The notes: generated by a model not told the origin, from the letters alone. A stretch of 64,000 nucleotides of DNA from Xylogone sp. PMI_703 (GCA_021399445.1 JAJTUQ010000004.1:1426001-1490000), one strand, 5' to 3'. Counted from the first letter of the stretch, positions 11,714 through 24,220 are shown. A program made the numbers and translations.

Positions 11714-13631
11714 CTATTGACCATCTACTATCTTCAAAACATCGTCGATCGTCTTATTAGAGAATGATGGCACGTCGGTCTCACACTTCATACCGTACGC
11801 AGGCAAAGTTCCATCTAAGAAGTAACTTCGAATGGCTCGGATGGTACAAGCAGATGGCTGCGCAATTGATGCATGCTATCATAGATAGTTAGCTTCCACA
11901 TACTATAGTAACTAGTGTATAAACCATAACTTACCCCGTATGCTACCTGCTCAATAAGTCCACTTCCAACAAAACCAGTACTCATATTCTTCGCTGATAC
12001 GTAAGGCGTTAAAGGATCATAAGTATTACCGATGAAAAGAAGCGGATTCTTGGTCTGAACGTGGAAGTCCCCTTGGTAGATCTCTTTTGCTGTCATCTTC
12101 CATTGAGCGCAAAGCATGTCGCCGGGAGCGGTGACATCGCCGAGGATTTCGCTAATGTTGTACTTGGCCTGGACAGCTGGCATCATTTGCGCCAATGTGG
12201 GCGTCCGCACGTCTTTCTCAGAGCACTTGATACCTGGATCGGCTTCTGGAGTAGCCGTACTAAGAATTCCCGATAGCAAGATGTTGCTATACTTTAGGAA
12301 GATGGTCGCATTCCCTTTGTAAAGCCCATCTAGACTGAGAGCCAAGGCAGGCCAAGCAGATGGTGAGTATATACTGCCTACGATAACGTTTTTGACTGAA
12401 CTATAGTCTACAACTGTCGATCCGTATACGAGAGGATTGTATTTCAGGTCAAATAGGAAGTCGTAGAATCGTCTTTCGAGATCAGCTGCAGTCGCGTTCT
12501 TGCGAGCCAGTGCGCAGTTGTTCGGTGTGGCAGCGCAGCCTGAGAAGAAGCCATAGAAACTCCGGTCTGAGCCAGAAATCCATTCCAGTTCACTATTGGG
12601 GTTAGAATTCAAGAATATTATATGTCACAAGAGTCGTATGGAACATACTATGCGTGGTAATATTCGTGCGAGTTCAAAACGCCATCCAAAATAACCTTGT
12701 CCATCCGATCGGGAAACATGGCGGCCACAGTTGCTCCTAGGGTAGTACCGTATGAAAAACCTAGCATTTAATCAGTCACTCGGGATTGATACAAAAATCT
12801 TCTGGGGTTGAAGGATCATCCTTACCCCAATATCTCAGCATGCCATCTTCACCAAGGGCATCAACAACGGAAATCAAGTCCCTAGCCACAAATGCTGTGC
12901 TGACAAAGCTTCCGATATCCTTTTTCCTTTCATAGCATATATCAGCTAGAATACCATTACTTGCCCAGATTTCTCCAGGGGCAGTATCTGACGCATTGCT
13001 AAACAGCGGGTATTTATCGTTAAACTCAGTCCTTTCAGTGTCGTTGAGGCATGACATTGTGAGGGTATCAGCGGTTCCTCTGTCAAGGAATATTAAATCA
13101 GCAACTGGAACGTTCAACCAGATATGCGATCTATGGATACTCAAAAATTTACTTACCTTGGGTCAAAGATAACAAGATCATGCTGGTAACCCACAATCCT
13201 GAATAAGTAGAAGTCAGCATCCACGCTGGTCGGAATACTAGAAGACTTCCGTACGCCATCAATTCAGAGGCCTCCGAAACTAGACCTTGACGTCCAACTT
13301 CTCCTGGCCCGCCGAAATTGAGCAGAATGCTTCCTTTTGAAGGCTGTTTGAAGGCTGGAACTCGAAGGAGCTGAAGGTTGATTCGGTCGCTGCAGTTGGA
13401 GTCGGTATAATCAAGAGGCACCGAGAGATTTGCGCAATTGATCTGGAATTGAATCGGCTCTCCGCTAACCTGATAAAACTCTGGATCGCAGGCGCCCCAT
13501 TGAATTCCGTTTACTCGTTTCGAGTGAGTATAACCTAGGGCTGAAGGCGCTGCCGACGTTACGGCAAAAAGTGAGAGTTGGAACAGAGCTGAGTAGATAA
13601 TCATGACTGGAATTGATGTATGAAAAAGCAA
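11714..13631 (-). CDS. Secreted alpha/beta hydrolase with TAP-like C-terminal domain, 6 exons
   Basis: Likely a secreted serine hydrolase or exopeptidase of the tripeptidyl-aminopeptidase-like (TAP) family, which removes short peptides from protein N-termini. Exons: 13631-13255, 13198-13157, 13079-12826, 12760-12649, 12592-11935 and 11875-11714, all joining in phase to about 534 aa. Seen: a signal peptide (about residues 1-28), an oxyanion motif NFGGPG, HDLVIFDPRG across exons 2-3, a nucleophile elbow GFSYG (Ser about 227), an acid in YDPLTP (Asp about 454), and a His at the start of the last exon (GHASIAQPS). The triad is therefore complete and the gene looks intact. Introns are 53-77 nt with clear GTAAGT-type donors. 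Substrate is inferred from the family only. Confidence 0.85.
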
Positions 13632-16065
13632 GGAATGGGAATTGCATCGAAGACCATACAGTTGAGCGATACCATTCGTGAAGCCCTATATACATCTTCA
13701 TTGTTATGCCGCTGCCTGCCATGTCGTCGTCGATCTCGATGCTATACACGTATACTATACACGTATAGTTGAATGAAGCAAGGAAACAGATCATTTCGAA
13801 GATCGTAGTATACACAAGACGATACTCAATGACACTTGGGCAGAATCTCTTCGACAACGAAGGCTGAGGATGGATCTTCGAGAATGCTAAGCCTCGTCTC
13901 CATGGCTGAACAGATGCCGAGATCTCAAACGGCTTGATCTTACTCCATAAGGCTTCGTGCAGCTACGCGTATAGGTGGGTCCCGACACCTCATTGGCTAG
14001 ATTTACGCGACAGCCAACCGGCTCAAAGTACATTCGTATTATCACAACTTTATCGTTTATTTCATCTACTTTAGGACATTCAATTCTCTATGCTGGATTC
14101 ATCGCCACCACTTCGACCCGCAAGGTAGTAAAATAATCACGTAAATGTCGTAAGCATTTTGGATCTTCTCTCTGAATCCGGTTACTCCCGTGGACCTGAA
14201 TGCCAAGCCTCCATAACGATCACCGCATGCAGTGCCGAGATACTGGGATCAATAGCTGGTCATAAGCGCTGTACTCCCTGCATTCACGAGGTTGAGTTAT
14301 AGCCAAAATCACTCGATTAATTATTCAATGCATCATAGAGTCGTAATCAACGATATCAGCCTTCCTTAGCGCGAGCCATGCCATACCACAGTATACAGTG
14401 AGGGGCACGGAGGACGGTTCCAATTGAATACAGTAAATGGCTCCAGGCGCCAGGCCATCTTGCATAGCAGCCACTAACGTATGCAGGAGCGTTAGATGTG
14501 TTGGTCTTAGTGCTCAGTGGAACGCTACCCATACGGGAACTCAGTTCACATGTGGCACTAGCTAGCTAAGCCTGTGCCTCTTATTAAAACATCTAAGTAA
14601 TAGGTAATGAAGTTAGCCCTTGTGGGCACCAGCAGTTATCTCGAGTGGAGCCCCTTAATTTACATGCAATTAAGTTAGATAATATTTCATAAAGCAGCTA
14701 TCTAAATTACTCCACTGCTTTGTAACGTTAACTTGGCCAAGATCTAAGGCCTTAGGCTTTGTTGTTGCATAATCTGTGGCTGTAATTACGTATCCATCAG
14801 TAAACCCACTGGCTTGTCATGCGAAGTTCGAATGCTTAGAAAGTCCTTGGAAATGCTATCTATGTTCTGAATCCTACACCAATCGGCTGGCTGCTGATTG
14901 GCTCGATTACTAGAAAGACTTCTTTTAATTGACTTGCTAATTCGATTGATTATAATTTTATACAAGAAGTTAAAGTAAGCTATCGTAGCAGTAATGGCCG
15001 GCAGTATTTTTGGATAACTGTAACTTGGTATGAGGACCATAACTAAAAGAAATGAATTGTAAGATTCTATAAATTACCTATAACATACTGTTAAGTGCTA
15101 GAGAATTGGTCTTAATTTCGAGTTTCATCTTATCCTTACTATATATTAATGAGATTTTCATATGGATAATGTATTTAGCTGCTGTATAAAGAACTGAATC
15201 TGCAGTAAAAGAAATCATTAGCTGAATATTCGAAAAATGAAATGTTCATTTGATGTTTCCACCTGCCTAAGGGGATTACGAGATTTTTTGATTTTTATCA
15301 ATGTCTTGCCGTTGGTCTTTGTGAATCGTGTAACGAATTTAGCTAGGCTGCGATTATTTAAAATATCACGGCTACGGCTGCGAAATTGCTAAGGGCCCCG
15401 AATTGTTGGTTCTCGTATTTACCTGAGAAGAATCCTAGTGGATTATAGGAACTTTACTCCTTGTGACTTAAGCTAAGGTCATGGAAGATCTTTTCACGAA
15501 ACTCTTCATCTGCTCTAGGCACATATCTTAGCTCTAACAACATGAGTGCCTCCCTCAAGACCGATTTGATGACAGTAAAATTCTTGCGTTTTAAGTAGTT
15601 AAACCTTGAAAAAAATGCACTGGAGATAGGCTTTCTGATGTTCAATATTGTCTCCGCCTCCCTCAAAAACTATCTCAAGCATATTAATTACTTTAGCGGA
15701 ATATCTTTGAAGCTCCAACAATCTTTTGATGGAAGCGATTGGCTACGAGAATGGAGATGGTTTTGAATCACGTCCCTTTCCACAAGAATTTAGCATAACT
15801 ACTAAGAATACTACCCGGCGTACATTCCCTGGACCAAATGCTGCAGCATGGAAGGGGCATATATTATGCTCTCCATGGGAAGTCACGACTTTATTTACTA
15901 CAACATTGGCAGTCATTGAAAGAAGGCTTTGTTAAAGTATACACACTAGAGCAGATACTCTTGTAATGTGTCTCACAGTTCATAACTTAAAATTACAATT
16001 TCTATATGGTAAAGTTTTCAGGGGAGAAGAAAAAGATTTCCAACCAGATTTCGTTTACTACGAGG
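13632..16065. other. Intergenic, no intact gene
   Basis: About 2.4 kb. It holds the hydrolase promoter, including a short tandem TATACACGTATA motif at about 13741-13768, and scattered short frames without motifs. Frames near 15454-15666 (-) and 15726-15935 (+) are open but unrecognised. I see no RNA gene. Confidence 0.45.
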
Positions 16066-16258
16066 CCCGCCGTCTATTCCAGGTCTTCGAATTACGTACG
16101 CCCTTGGGTGCCCGATGTGATTGAGATCACCAGGCTTTTATACGCCAATGACTGGTGCATCCAGAATCTCTAGGTGGAAGAGGAGCATTACTTCAATCTC
16201 TCCAGGAGCAATTTGAAACCCACAGACTTTGATCAGCTCCTGCTTCTGATCAAATAAT
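16066..16258 (-). pseudogene. Relic of an AMP-dependent acyl-CoA synthetase (C-terminal piece)
   Basis: A minus-strand frame reads [20 protein letters not shown] and later PRAYVIRRPG. These match the C-terminal lid of 4-coumarate/acyl-CoA ligases (ELIKVKGFQVAPAELE then PRAYV). A stop follows VIGV between the two motifs, and neither the AMP-binding core nor the GK-type C-terminal lysine motif is found nearby. This is a short degraded remnant of an adenylate-forming enzyme with no expected function. Confidence 0.6.
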
Positions 16259-16540
16259 GATCACTTTTTGCTCCCCGATTCATGGTACATGATATGGGAT
16301 TCAGAATTGAGCGTAGCATCTGTAAGCACACTTTCCCCTTATTCTACTTCTCTCGATATGTCTCAGTGTAGCGGTGATACCCACTGAGAACACGCGTCAA
16401 AGGTAAGTCATAGCCACACTTCGGCTGCTAATACTCCAACTCCTGCTAATTCCAGGAATATCATGATATTGGACAGAAGTTCGATTTATAAGAGAATATA
16501 AGATTGAATTAGCTATCCTACAGTGCCATTACAGTACAAC

Positions 16541-17825
16541 TTAATCCATCTTGATGCCCACCTTGCCAATCTTCCTCAACCCAAATCCCACTACGCCCAG
16601 CACCAACATGTTTGCCGCAAAGTACGTCCAGAATGTTGCTCTGTACCCATCAAGCAACATCTGCTTCTCCGTCTCCCATCTCCTTCGTCATACAGAGGGA
16701 TATAAAAACTGTGTTCTTCCAGAGTGACGGTGGTATAATTGCTACTCAGCCCATACACTCTTGTCTGTCAACCCAGAAAACGAAGACTGGGAATAGAGCA
16801 ACGGCCATAGAGAAAAGCGTCAAGGTGACCGGCGTGACGAAATTGTTTGAACCGCCAGATAGTACTGATAGTACGTATGAGAACATCCCCAAGCTCATAC
16901 TCAGCAACGCACAGCCAATTCAATCGATCTCTGACTTTAACCTTTCCCACAGACTAGAAAGCGATTGCGACTCTGTCGGATGATCCGATGGCACGCCATA
17001 AATGGAGACAATGAATACAATAAATGTGATTATGGCTCCAATATAATAGCCATATCTCCATCCAATCGTTTGCACAAATATACCACCAGTGACTAAGCCG
17101 ATAGAGTATCCGAGTGGTTGGCCAGCACCGAGGCTGGCAAAAGCGATGTTCCGATATGTACCGGTGGGAATACTCCTGGTTATCACAATTACCATACTAG
17201 GGAGTATGAGTGATAGTGCAACCCCCTGAATAGCTCTGAATAGGATCAATTGGATTCCAGATGTGCAAACCCCACAAGCCACTGTGGTAATACCGAGTAG
17301 GAAAAGTCCTGTTAGGTAAACCTTCTTCCCTCCTATCACGTCGGCGATTGATCCTGAGATAAGAAGCAGACAGCCAGACGTCAATGAGGACACAGATGCT
17401 GGCTACAGAAGTAGAGAATCTTCGAGACGTATTTCACGAGCTATCGTAGGAAGAGAGACTATCAGGAGGCCGGTTAACATGGTCTTTACCACAGTGACCA
17501 GGGCTACAGTGGATATAAGAATCATAGCATGGGACATAGATATTGGAGTGACGGCTGTGGAAGTAGCTGTGTGTAATGGTGTGAGAGATATTGCGTTGGC
17601 GTCCTGATGCTGTACTTCTCTTTCGTCGGCAGTGGACATTTCAACTATCGATAATTTCCGGCGTAAAGTGCCAGTTTGGTGACGTACAGACGTTGCAATA
17701 CCAGGATCTTCTAGCTCGGCATCTACGGCCGTATTATTATTGTTGGAGAATATGGTCCTCCTTTCTGATGAAGCTGACGTATTAAACTTAGTTGAACTCG
17801 CTTTTCTATTCAAATGTATTAACAA
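16541..17825 (-). pseudogene. MFS drug:H+ antiporter (DHA2-like) pseudogene with internal deletion
   Basis: The source gene would have encoded a 14-TM plasma-membrane exporter. The N-terminal hydrophilic region and first TM (17825-17406) lead into LVVSLPTIA-type sequence, but a TAG at about 17405 replaces the Trp expected in LLLWPAS. TMs 2-6 continue to 16920, where TGA replaces a second Trp (EIDWIG). A third stop (TGA for Arg) follows near 16740. The frame then jumps at about 16690 to the family C-terminus (GYRATFWTYF, then VGFGLRKIGKVG, ending at 16541), so roughly 200 residues covering the later TMs are missing. Several stops plus a deletion make this non-functional. Confidence 0.82.
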
Positions 17826-19308
17826 GATTGGTACAGATGCTTAGAATTAACGTAAACAATAGAATAGATCCGGCCATATCAAGCCCTCCTAATATAAAGA
17901 GAGACAAATGTTAATCCAAAATTTAAGCTTTAGAATTTTGAGATAGGCTAGCAAGAGAGTAAGCTGTCTCTTTGTCAGTAATAGGGCGCACAAAGTTGTT
18001 GACTAATGTAATCTACTTTGCTGACAAAATCCCCATATTGCAGCATAAATAAGGGGGGTTATCAAAGATTAGTAAACATATTTACCTTATCATAATTTCC
18101 CTTTAAGCGTATTTCCTTCCGATTCGCAATGTAGCACCTTCCCAATATGGAACATACCACTGGAGGTCCTCCACAGCATGATTCCTACGCAAACTACAAT
18201 ATAAATTTGGTTATAAGAACTGTTAACGAACGGACAAATTAACATACGGAAAGTCTACCTATCAAAGTTCTTACCGACTCGCATTCCCTTCATCTTTTAT
18301 GAACACTTTGAATATTTATCTTAGATGACTAACCGTAGCTTTTTCTCTGATACATGCATTTGATTATAATGAGCTCTCTTACAGCTATATCAATCCTAAT
18401 CCTTGTATTCTAGATATTACTGAGACCTGTGGAATACGTTGGTTATCTCATATGTTGAGATTTATAGATAGGCTCACTCACAAACATCTCTTATCCTAGA
18501 GAGAATATAGTAGTTGAAATCTCTTAGAGTAATGGGTACTTTTCTGTCATCTAAAACATTGAACGTCCATTCTGCTCAGTATTGTGAATCATGACTCGTA
18601 ACCTCCTTAAGACTTTTCCTTGCTCGTTCCGCATTTTGCTGTATCTATTAATTGTCGTCTCTTTAATTTAACCAGCAAGTCCAATAGAAAAATTAAATAG
18701 CATGCTAGCCCCCAAACACTCAAACTTTGCTTGAGAAGACCCATTAGAATGTTGTGAACAGTTTCAGTCAACAGCTTCTGCATAATTAGTACTTCTTCCC
18801 TTCAAAGTTTCTTGATCATTTGAAAAACTGTCTACGCCTAGCTACATGCCTTGCATGTTCTGAAGCAACTGTAGCAATCCTGATGACTTGTGCTCCTATA
18901 TGTCTTACTCTTATGTGCAATTCTGCACTAAATAAGGTGAACTTAAATAGAATCCAGGTTACGGCAGTTTCCGCCAATCAAGTAAGCACACTATCCTGAC
19001 GTCTAACCTTGCGGACGGGTCAACCTATTCAGGTGACTCTGGTGAAGCGAGAGTCTAGTAGTTTTAGCTGATATTTTCGCCTTCATTAGTTATTACCTCA
19101 ATGTGCTTTCATCTCCATGCGGCAAATACACCCGTGGAGTACTCCGGAGGTGATCTTTCGTAAGAGAACTGAACATCAATGGTTGTCTTGTAAGTTTGTC
19201 GGAGAAGAAGCTTGCAATCTTCTTGAAATCCCTGAATATCAGTAATCAACAATTGTGATAGGATGCACTTCATCAGGAACCTCAATGAGAACAAAATTTA
19301 AAATAACA
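17826..19308. other. Intergenic, no gene recognised
   Basis: About 1.5 kb between the 5' end of the MFS pseudogene and the start of the zinc-cluster pseudogene. No open frame of note and no recognisable RNA gene or repeat. Confidence 0.5.
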
Positions 19309-20365
19309 ATGGGCGATAGTCTCAGAGCAAACTTAGATCTGGGTAGTCCAACTATACTTGCTACCCAGGCCTGTCTAACATGCCGAAAACAAAAGGGAAG
19401 ATGTGATAAGACTCTTCCTAGTTGCTCGTTGTGCGCCCGATTAGACCGTTTCTGTGATTATACAGATAACACTACTGTACCGACCCCTGACGATTTTGCA
19501 TTTTTAAGAGCAAGAATAATCGGACTTGAATCGAGGCTACAAGAAAGAGGCTTGAGTTCAGGGAGAACAGATCTGTCAAGTCAATCTAGTAGATCTACCG
19601 AAATGACCATTGATTACACAATCCCTCCTAGCGATGGACCTTCTAACTTTCCACCTATGTTCTTTCTTGCTTCCGGCATATATAACGAAGCTCGAATGTT
19701 GGTTCCGAAACCAAATTTTCCTATTCCTCAAAGCATCCTCGAGCATATTGGTGCAGCCAACACTATTCGTACCATTGTGGATCGATAATTCAACAGTATC
19801 CACTGCTGGCTCCCAATGGTATCGAAGAAACGAACACAGCTAACTTTACAGAATCCATACTTCGAAATGAGTCCCGATTTCGCTTTACTCCTTATCAATA
19901 TGAAGCTTATTACTCAGGATGGTTTAGACAGTCCTCGAGCAGCATGGACCCCCCTCTATAGCACTGCCAAAAGATATCTTGCTTTTGTTATTGCTAGTGC
20001 CTTAATCTCTGTGCAAATAGTATAGTCGGCATTATTGATTGCTGCGTATGAAATTGGCCATGCGATTTATCCTGCAGCTTATCTAACTACGGGCGAATGT
20101 GTTCGCCTTTGTCATAGCCTTGGAATCAATAACCCGAACGGAGCACCACAAATGCTCCGAAGATCCGGGGCATGGACGGAGGTGGAGGAGCGAAAGAGAG
20201 TATAGTGGGCAGCCATGCTTCTTGATCGGTGAGTGACTTCTTCCGCTCTTCATTAGGATCTCGAAGCCAACAAATCGCAGATATGTCAATCTTGGTTCGA
20301 GAGGCCACAGATGATCCAGCTCCCAATGATGTCCTGCCTGCTGATGACACAATGTGGGATGAGGA
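19309..20365 (+). pseudogene. Zn2Cys6 transcription factor pseudogene, 3' truncated
   Basis: The N-terminus holds a complete zinc cluster (ACLTCRKQKGRCDKTLPSC then LCARL-FCDY). The frame then breaks: a TAA follows IRTIVDR at about 19786, after which the same frame continues with WLPMVSKKR. A TAG at about 20023 sits where Gln is expected before SALLIAAYEIGHAIYPAAYL, and another TAG replaces Trp in RKRVWWAAMLLDR near 20200. An apparent intron and a small deletion precede DPAPNDVLPADDTMWDED (about 20310-20365). Family resemblance then ends abruptly at the junction with the aldehyde dehydrogenase fragment. The remaining C-terminal half is absent. Confidence 0.78.
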
Positions 20366-21037
20366 CGTTGAACACGCCGGGACCAAACCCGACTTGAGTG
20401 GCCAGGTGCGCGAGGGTCAAGCAGGTCAAAGGAGTTCCGGAGATGGCTTGACAACCATGGTGCAGCCTGCAGCGAGTGCAGCACCAGCTTTGCGCAGGAT
20501 CATGGCAATAGGGAAGTTCCAGGGAACTAGAGCAACACAGACGCCAATCGGCTGCTTGATTACAAAGGTGCGACGGTTGGGAGCTGAGGGGGTAAACACA
20601 GACCCCTGGATGCGGTCAGCTTCTCCTGCAAACCACCAAGCAAAGCCGAGTGAGTAGTCAAGCTCGCCGATGGACTCGGTAATGGGCTTGCCAGTCTCAA
20701 AAGTCAGGATCTTAGCAATATCCTCTTTGTTCTCAGCGATCAGGTTGTGCCAGGCCATGATCAACTGTGCTCGTTTCCGCGGTGTCAGCTTCGAATATGC
20801 GTGAAATGCTCTATATGAGCTGGCAACGGCGGCATCCACATCCTCGACAGCATTATCGGGGCACGACGCCCATGGCATATCACTTCCCGGATCAATCACC
20901 TCGAATCGCTTCCCAGACTTAGCAGGTACCCATGTGCCATCGACATAGGAGTCATGCTGGAGGAGGTTAGTGTTCTTCAATTCGAAAGGGATTTTATATG
21001 TAGATGAGACCCCGTTGGTATTGTTAGAGATAGCCAT
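20360..21037 (-). pseudogene. Aldehyde dehydrogenase (succinate-semialdehyde type) N-terminal fragment
   Basis: The start at 21037 opens about 203 residues of a normal NAD(P)-dependent aldehyde dehydrogenase: YVDGTWVPAKSGKRFEVIDP, ETGKPITES, VPWNFP and VVKPSPE. One nucleotide is missing just after KPSPE (about 20428). The next frame continues with TPLTCLTLAHLATQVG and FGPGVFNVL before homology stops at about 20360. The catalytic Cys and Glu and the second half (about 300 residues) are missing, so the product would be inactive. The N-terminal ORF is otherwise undamaged, which suggests fairly recent truncation. Confidence 0.82.
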
Positions 21038-21895
21038 TTTGTGACGTTTTTAAAGAGACAACGCAAGAAGCAAGAGAGAATACTATCCGGGGGAGCAGGG
21101 GCAGAAGTTGGAGCAGGATTGAGCATGACACCAGTTGTGAAGACACAGCGCTTATTCCATTTTATATAGGATTTCTTTAAGTAGTATTTGAGCGAGAATA
21201 GTAAACTGCCAATCATCGATCTACACCCAGCGGCGCGCATACACAGTAAGACAGGTGTCTCCGCAATAGCTTCGTGCCCCCTCTTTCCAAAAGTCCGTAC
21301 CAATCACGGACCTTCTATGTTGCATTCTCCTTCCAGCCGAAACCTGAACTTATTCCTCCCGCAGTGATCCCTACTGCAGTCGAAGACAGAGTTCTCTGGT
21401 ACAAGCGTAGTCGTGGAAAGAGGATGAAGAGATGCGGCCGCGTTGCTTCCGGAGAGCGGAGCCCCCGCCGGACACTGAGCGATGGTTGTATTGTTTCCGA
21501 TGGACTCGAGCTTATTCTAACCACATTGTGTTAGCACAATATCTAGCTTGTTCTCAGGCGGCTGACATCGCCTAGGAGTGCCTAGAACAGCCTCCAAGCC
21601 CGCAAGTATGTTGTGAAGTTTGTAGTGCTTTCGTAGAACAAAAGGAAGCCAACAATTACTCTCCATCTCTGCAGTAATGCCATCAGCCATTCCTCCGGCT
21701 GTTTCCCCAGCTTTCCCCAGATTCCTTCCCCAGCCCTTTCCCCGATTTATTTCCTCGGATTCGTACTAGAAGGTTAAGGTAGTACACTATAAAACCCAAT
21801 GATAGTATCCTAGAGTAGACTCTTCCAAGAGATTCCAATTTTTTTACAATATTCTTTTTCCTTCCTAATCTTGTGATCCCGTACTTCATTCCAAT
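21038..21895. other. Intergenic between two pseudogenes
   Basis: About 0.86 kb that would have served as divergent promoters for the aldehyde dehydrogenase and the NCS1 permease. It contains a C/T-rich block at about 21690-21760 with repeated TTTCCCCAG-like units, of the pyrimidine-rich kind often seen in fungal promoters. No gene seen. Confidence 0.45.
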
Positions 21896-23705
21896 ATGAT
21901 CTCTCAAAACACTCAAACAATCTCGCAGAAGATGAAAGAGCGTACCTTTGAATTCCAACGTGCATTCCGCAGCAGACAAGCCTTTATCGCCTATCTACGG
22001 ACCGACCTGGTGTCGGATACTCATTCTCAAGCATACGATCCGCGATGGTCCAACAGAGATTTGTTACCATCTCCTCCAGAGCACTGCAACTGGAGCTGGT
22101 TCAATTACTTTACATTCTTCTTTGGCCTCAGCTTCAGTAACTGGCCTTAGGAAGCTCCATGATTGGAATTGGTCTCAACTGGTGACAATCTCTCGTTGTC
22201 ATCTTCCTGAGCCAGTTCATATCCTCCGTGGCGACCTGGTACAACTCAAGAGCCGCTACGACTTACCACATCGGCTACCCAGCCGTCGCTCGATCCGTGT
22301 TTGAGATGTGGGGGAGCGTCTATGTTGTGAGTGCTAGGGCAGCTCTAGCTATCATTTGGTACGGAATACAGCTTTATCAAGGGTCATCCTACATTGTAAA
22401 CATTCTCCACGCCATCTTCGGTCATTACTACACAGACACTCCAAATGGCATACCTGCCAGCATGGGTTTTACCACCCAGCAGATGATTGCGTTTCTGATC
22501 TTCTGGCTGCTCCACATTCCGTTCATTTTCCTTCGCCCTTACCAAGTGCGGCATTTCTTCACGGCTAAAGCGTTCCTCGCAATTCCTGCAGCATTTGGAT
22601 TGTTCATTTACTGCATGGTGACTACAAGGGGCAATCTAGGACCTTTATTTGGCACGAGAAAATCCAACAGCAACCTCGCTTGGACCTTCATATGGTGTAT
22701 AAACAGCGGAATGGGCAATGTCGCAACGCTCATCACGAACCAGCCCGACTTAGCAAGATGGGCGAAGTCCAATCGCTCTCCAATGGCTGGTGTCTTGGTA
22801 AGTAATATGATAAACTCTTGCCTCAACAACGCTTACTGGATTAAGATTGCATACCCGCTCATTACGGTGCTGACGGCAAGCATGTGAATCCTCAGCACCG
22901 CAGCCATGAACAAATTGTGGGGATTGGAGCTTTGGAATCCCTGGGACCTAATGGCTGAGATTCTAAATCATCACTGGAGATCAGATGTGCGTTTTGCCAT
23001 CGTTCTCTGCGCGAGCGCCTGGGTTGTAGTAGCCCTGGCCACAAATATTGGATGCAACATGATCCCTTTCGGGGCTGATGCCAGCTTACTCTGGCCAAAA
23101 TATCTTACCATCACCCGCAGGCAACTCATCGTGCACCTGGCTGGATTTGCCATCTGCCCCTGGAAAATTATGGCCTCGGCATCAATTTTCCTAACTTTTC
23201 TCTCTGGATATGCCATCTTCATGGGACCAGTCGTGGCGGTCATGATTTGCGAATACTTCATCATCTCGCGGGGAAACATATTCATTCCCTCTTTGTACGT
23301 TGGTTCCAAAAAAATGAGCACTACTGGTACCACAGAGGGTGGAATGTCGAGGCTTATGTAGCATATGTGGTAGCTGTTGCTATTGTCTTCCCAGGTAATG
23401 TCAAGTATTTTGTTAAGATTCTAAGATATGTTTTGCGTCCTTATCACGATAACGGACTGATTCATGTATACATAGGATTTATTGGCTCCTTGGGTGCCAA
23501 GGTATCGATACAGGCACTCGACCTTGGGCGTCTCGGTTGGTGTCTTTCATTCATCGTAGCATTTTTCATATATTGGTTCCTTAATCTCATCTGGCCACAT
23601 AGAAACATTCAGAATTTCAAGGGCCTAAGAAGAGAGGAATTGGCAAAAAAGGAGATTGTTGGTGTACCAGTGAGTGATAACCTTGATAAGGGTAAAATCA
23701 TCTAG
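21896..23705 (+). pseudogene. NCS1 permease (Fur/uracil-allantoin type) pseudogene
   Basis: The source gene would have encoded a 12-TM plasma-membrane importer of uracil, allantoin or a related nucleobase. Family sequence is spread over three frames: NWSWFNYFTFFFGLSFSNW (to 22147), a frameshift to LGSSMIGIGLNW, a stop (TGA for Trp) at about 22180, then an open stretch with VATWYNSRAATTYHIGYPA and NQPDLARWA. Another TGA lies at about 22885 before NKLWGLELWNPWDLM. A one-base expansion of an A-run at about 23310 shifts the frame just before NEHYWYHRGWNVEAY, after which it reads to 23705. Two frameshifts and two stops show loss of function, although almost the whole length is present. Confidence 0.82.
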
Positions 23706-24137
23706 AGGTTTTAAGTATCGAGATCAAAACGGATGAGGCATAGGTTTTTATTAAGTACTCATTTGCTGTTCCAATTAATACATATTGCGAAAATAACACT
23801 CTGTGCACATTGGGGTTATGGACATCTTATGAACCCCGGAGAATATATGCCTCTTCTACCATAATAACTCAGCTTCCGTATGTGAATGAACTGTCGAGGT
23901 TTAATAGATGTAGTTAGCATGAAAGAAGGCTGGGTAATCGCGGATAGAGAAGAGGAGCTGCTGATTCGGGGTTCAAAAATATTTGTTCTAGCCCATCCTG
24001 CAATGCTCGTATTGGTGGTTGGGCTAGCACAGAGTTAATAAGGAGATCTTATGAGAATGAGTGGGTAGAACCGATAACCGATGTCTTTGGCGCCGTGAAA
24101 GGCCTTAAAAAAAGGCAACTGGAAGAGAAAAAAGTCA

Positions 24138-24220
24138 GGTCGTACTGGGGATCGAACCCAGGTCACGAGAAATTCCGAGGCAGATCAGAATCTCATGTGC
24201 TACCACTACACCATACAACC
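24138..24220 (-). tRNA. tRNA-Gln (anticodon CTG) with 13-nt intron
   Basis: Read on the minus strand from 24220, the acceptor GGTTGTA pairs with TACGACC at the 3' end (one G-T pair). The D arm is GTG...CAC, and the T arm is CTGGG-TTCGATC-CCCAG. The anticodon stem TGAGA/TCTCG encloses TTCTGA, a 13-nt insert, then T. This places CTG at positions 34-36 with the intron after position 37, the canonical site for nuclear tRNA introns. A T-run (TTTTTT) beginning 6 nt downstream would serve as a pol III terminator. Confidence 0.85.

Noticed and set aside
13465..13857. 130-codon - strand frame upstream of the hydrolase
   Set aside because: Overlaps the hydrolase start in another frame, has no motif, and its end runs through the signal-peptide exon.
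20229..20657. 142-codon + strand frame across the junction
   Set aside because: Chance read-through from the degraded zinc-cluster gene into the antisense of the aldehyde dehydrogenase fragment; only a short stretch (DPAPNDVLPADD) is real family sequence.
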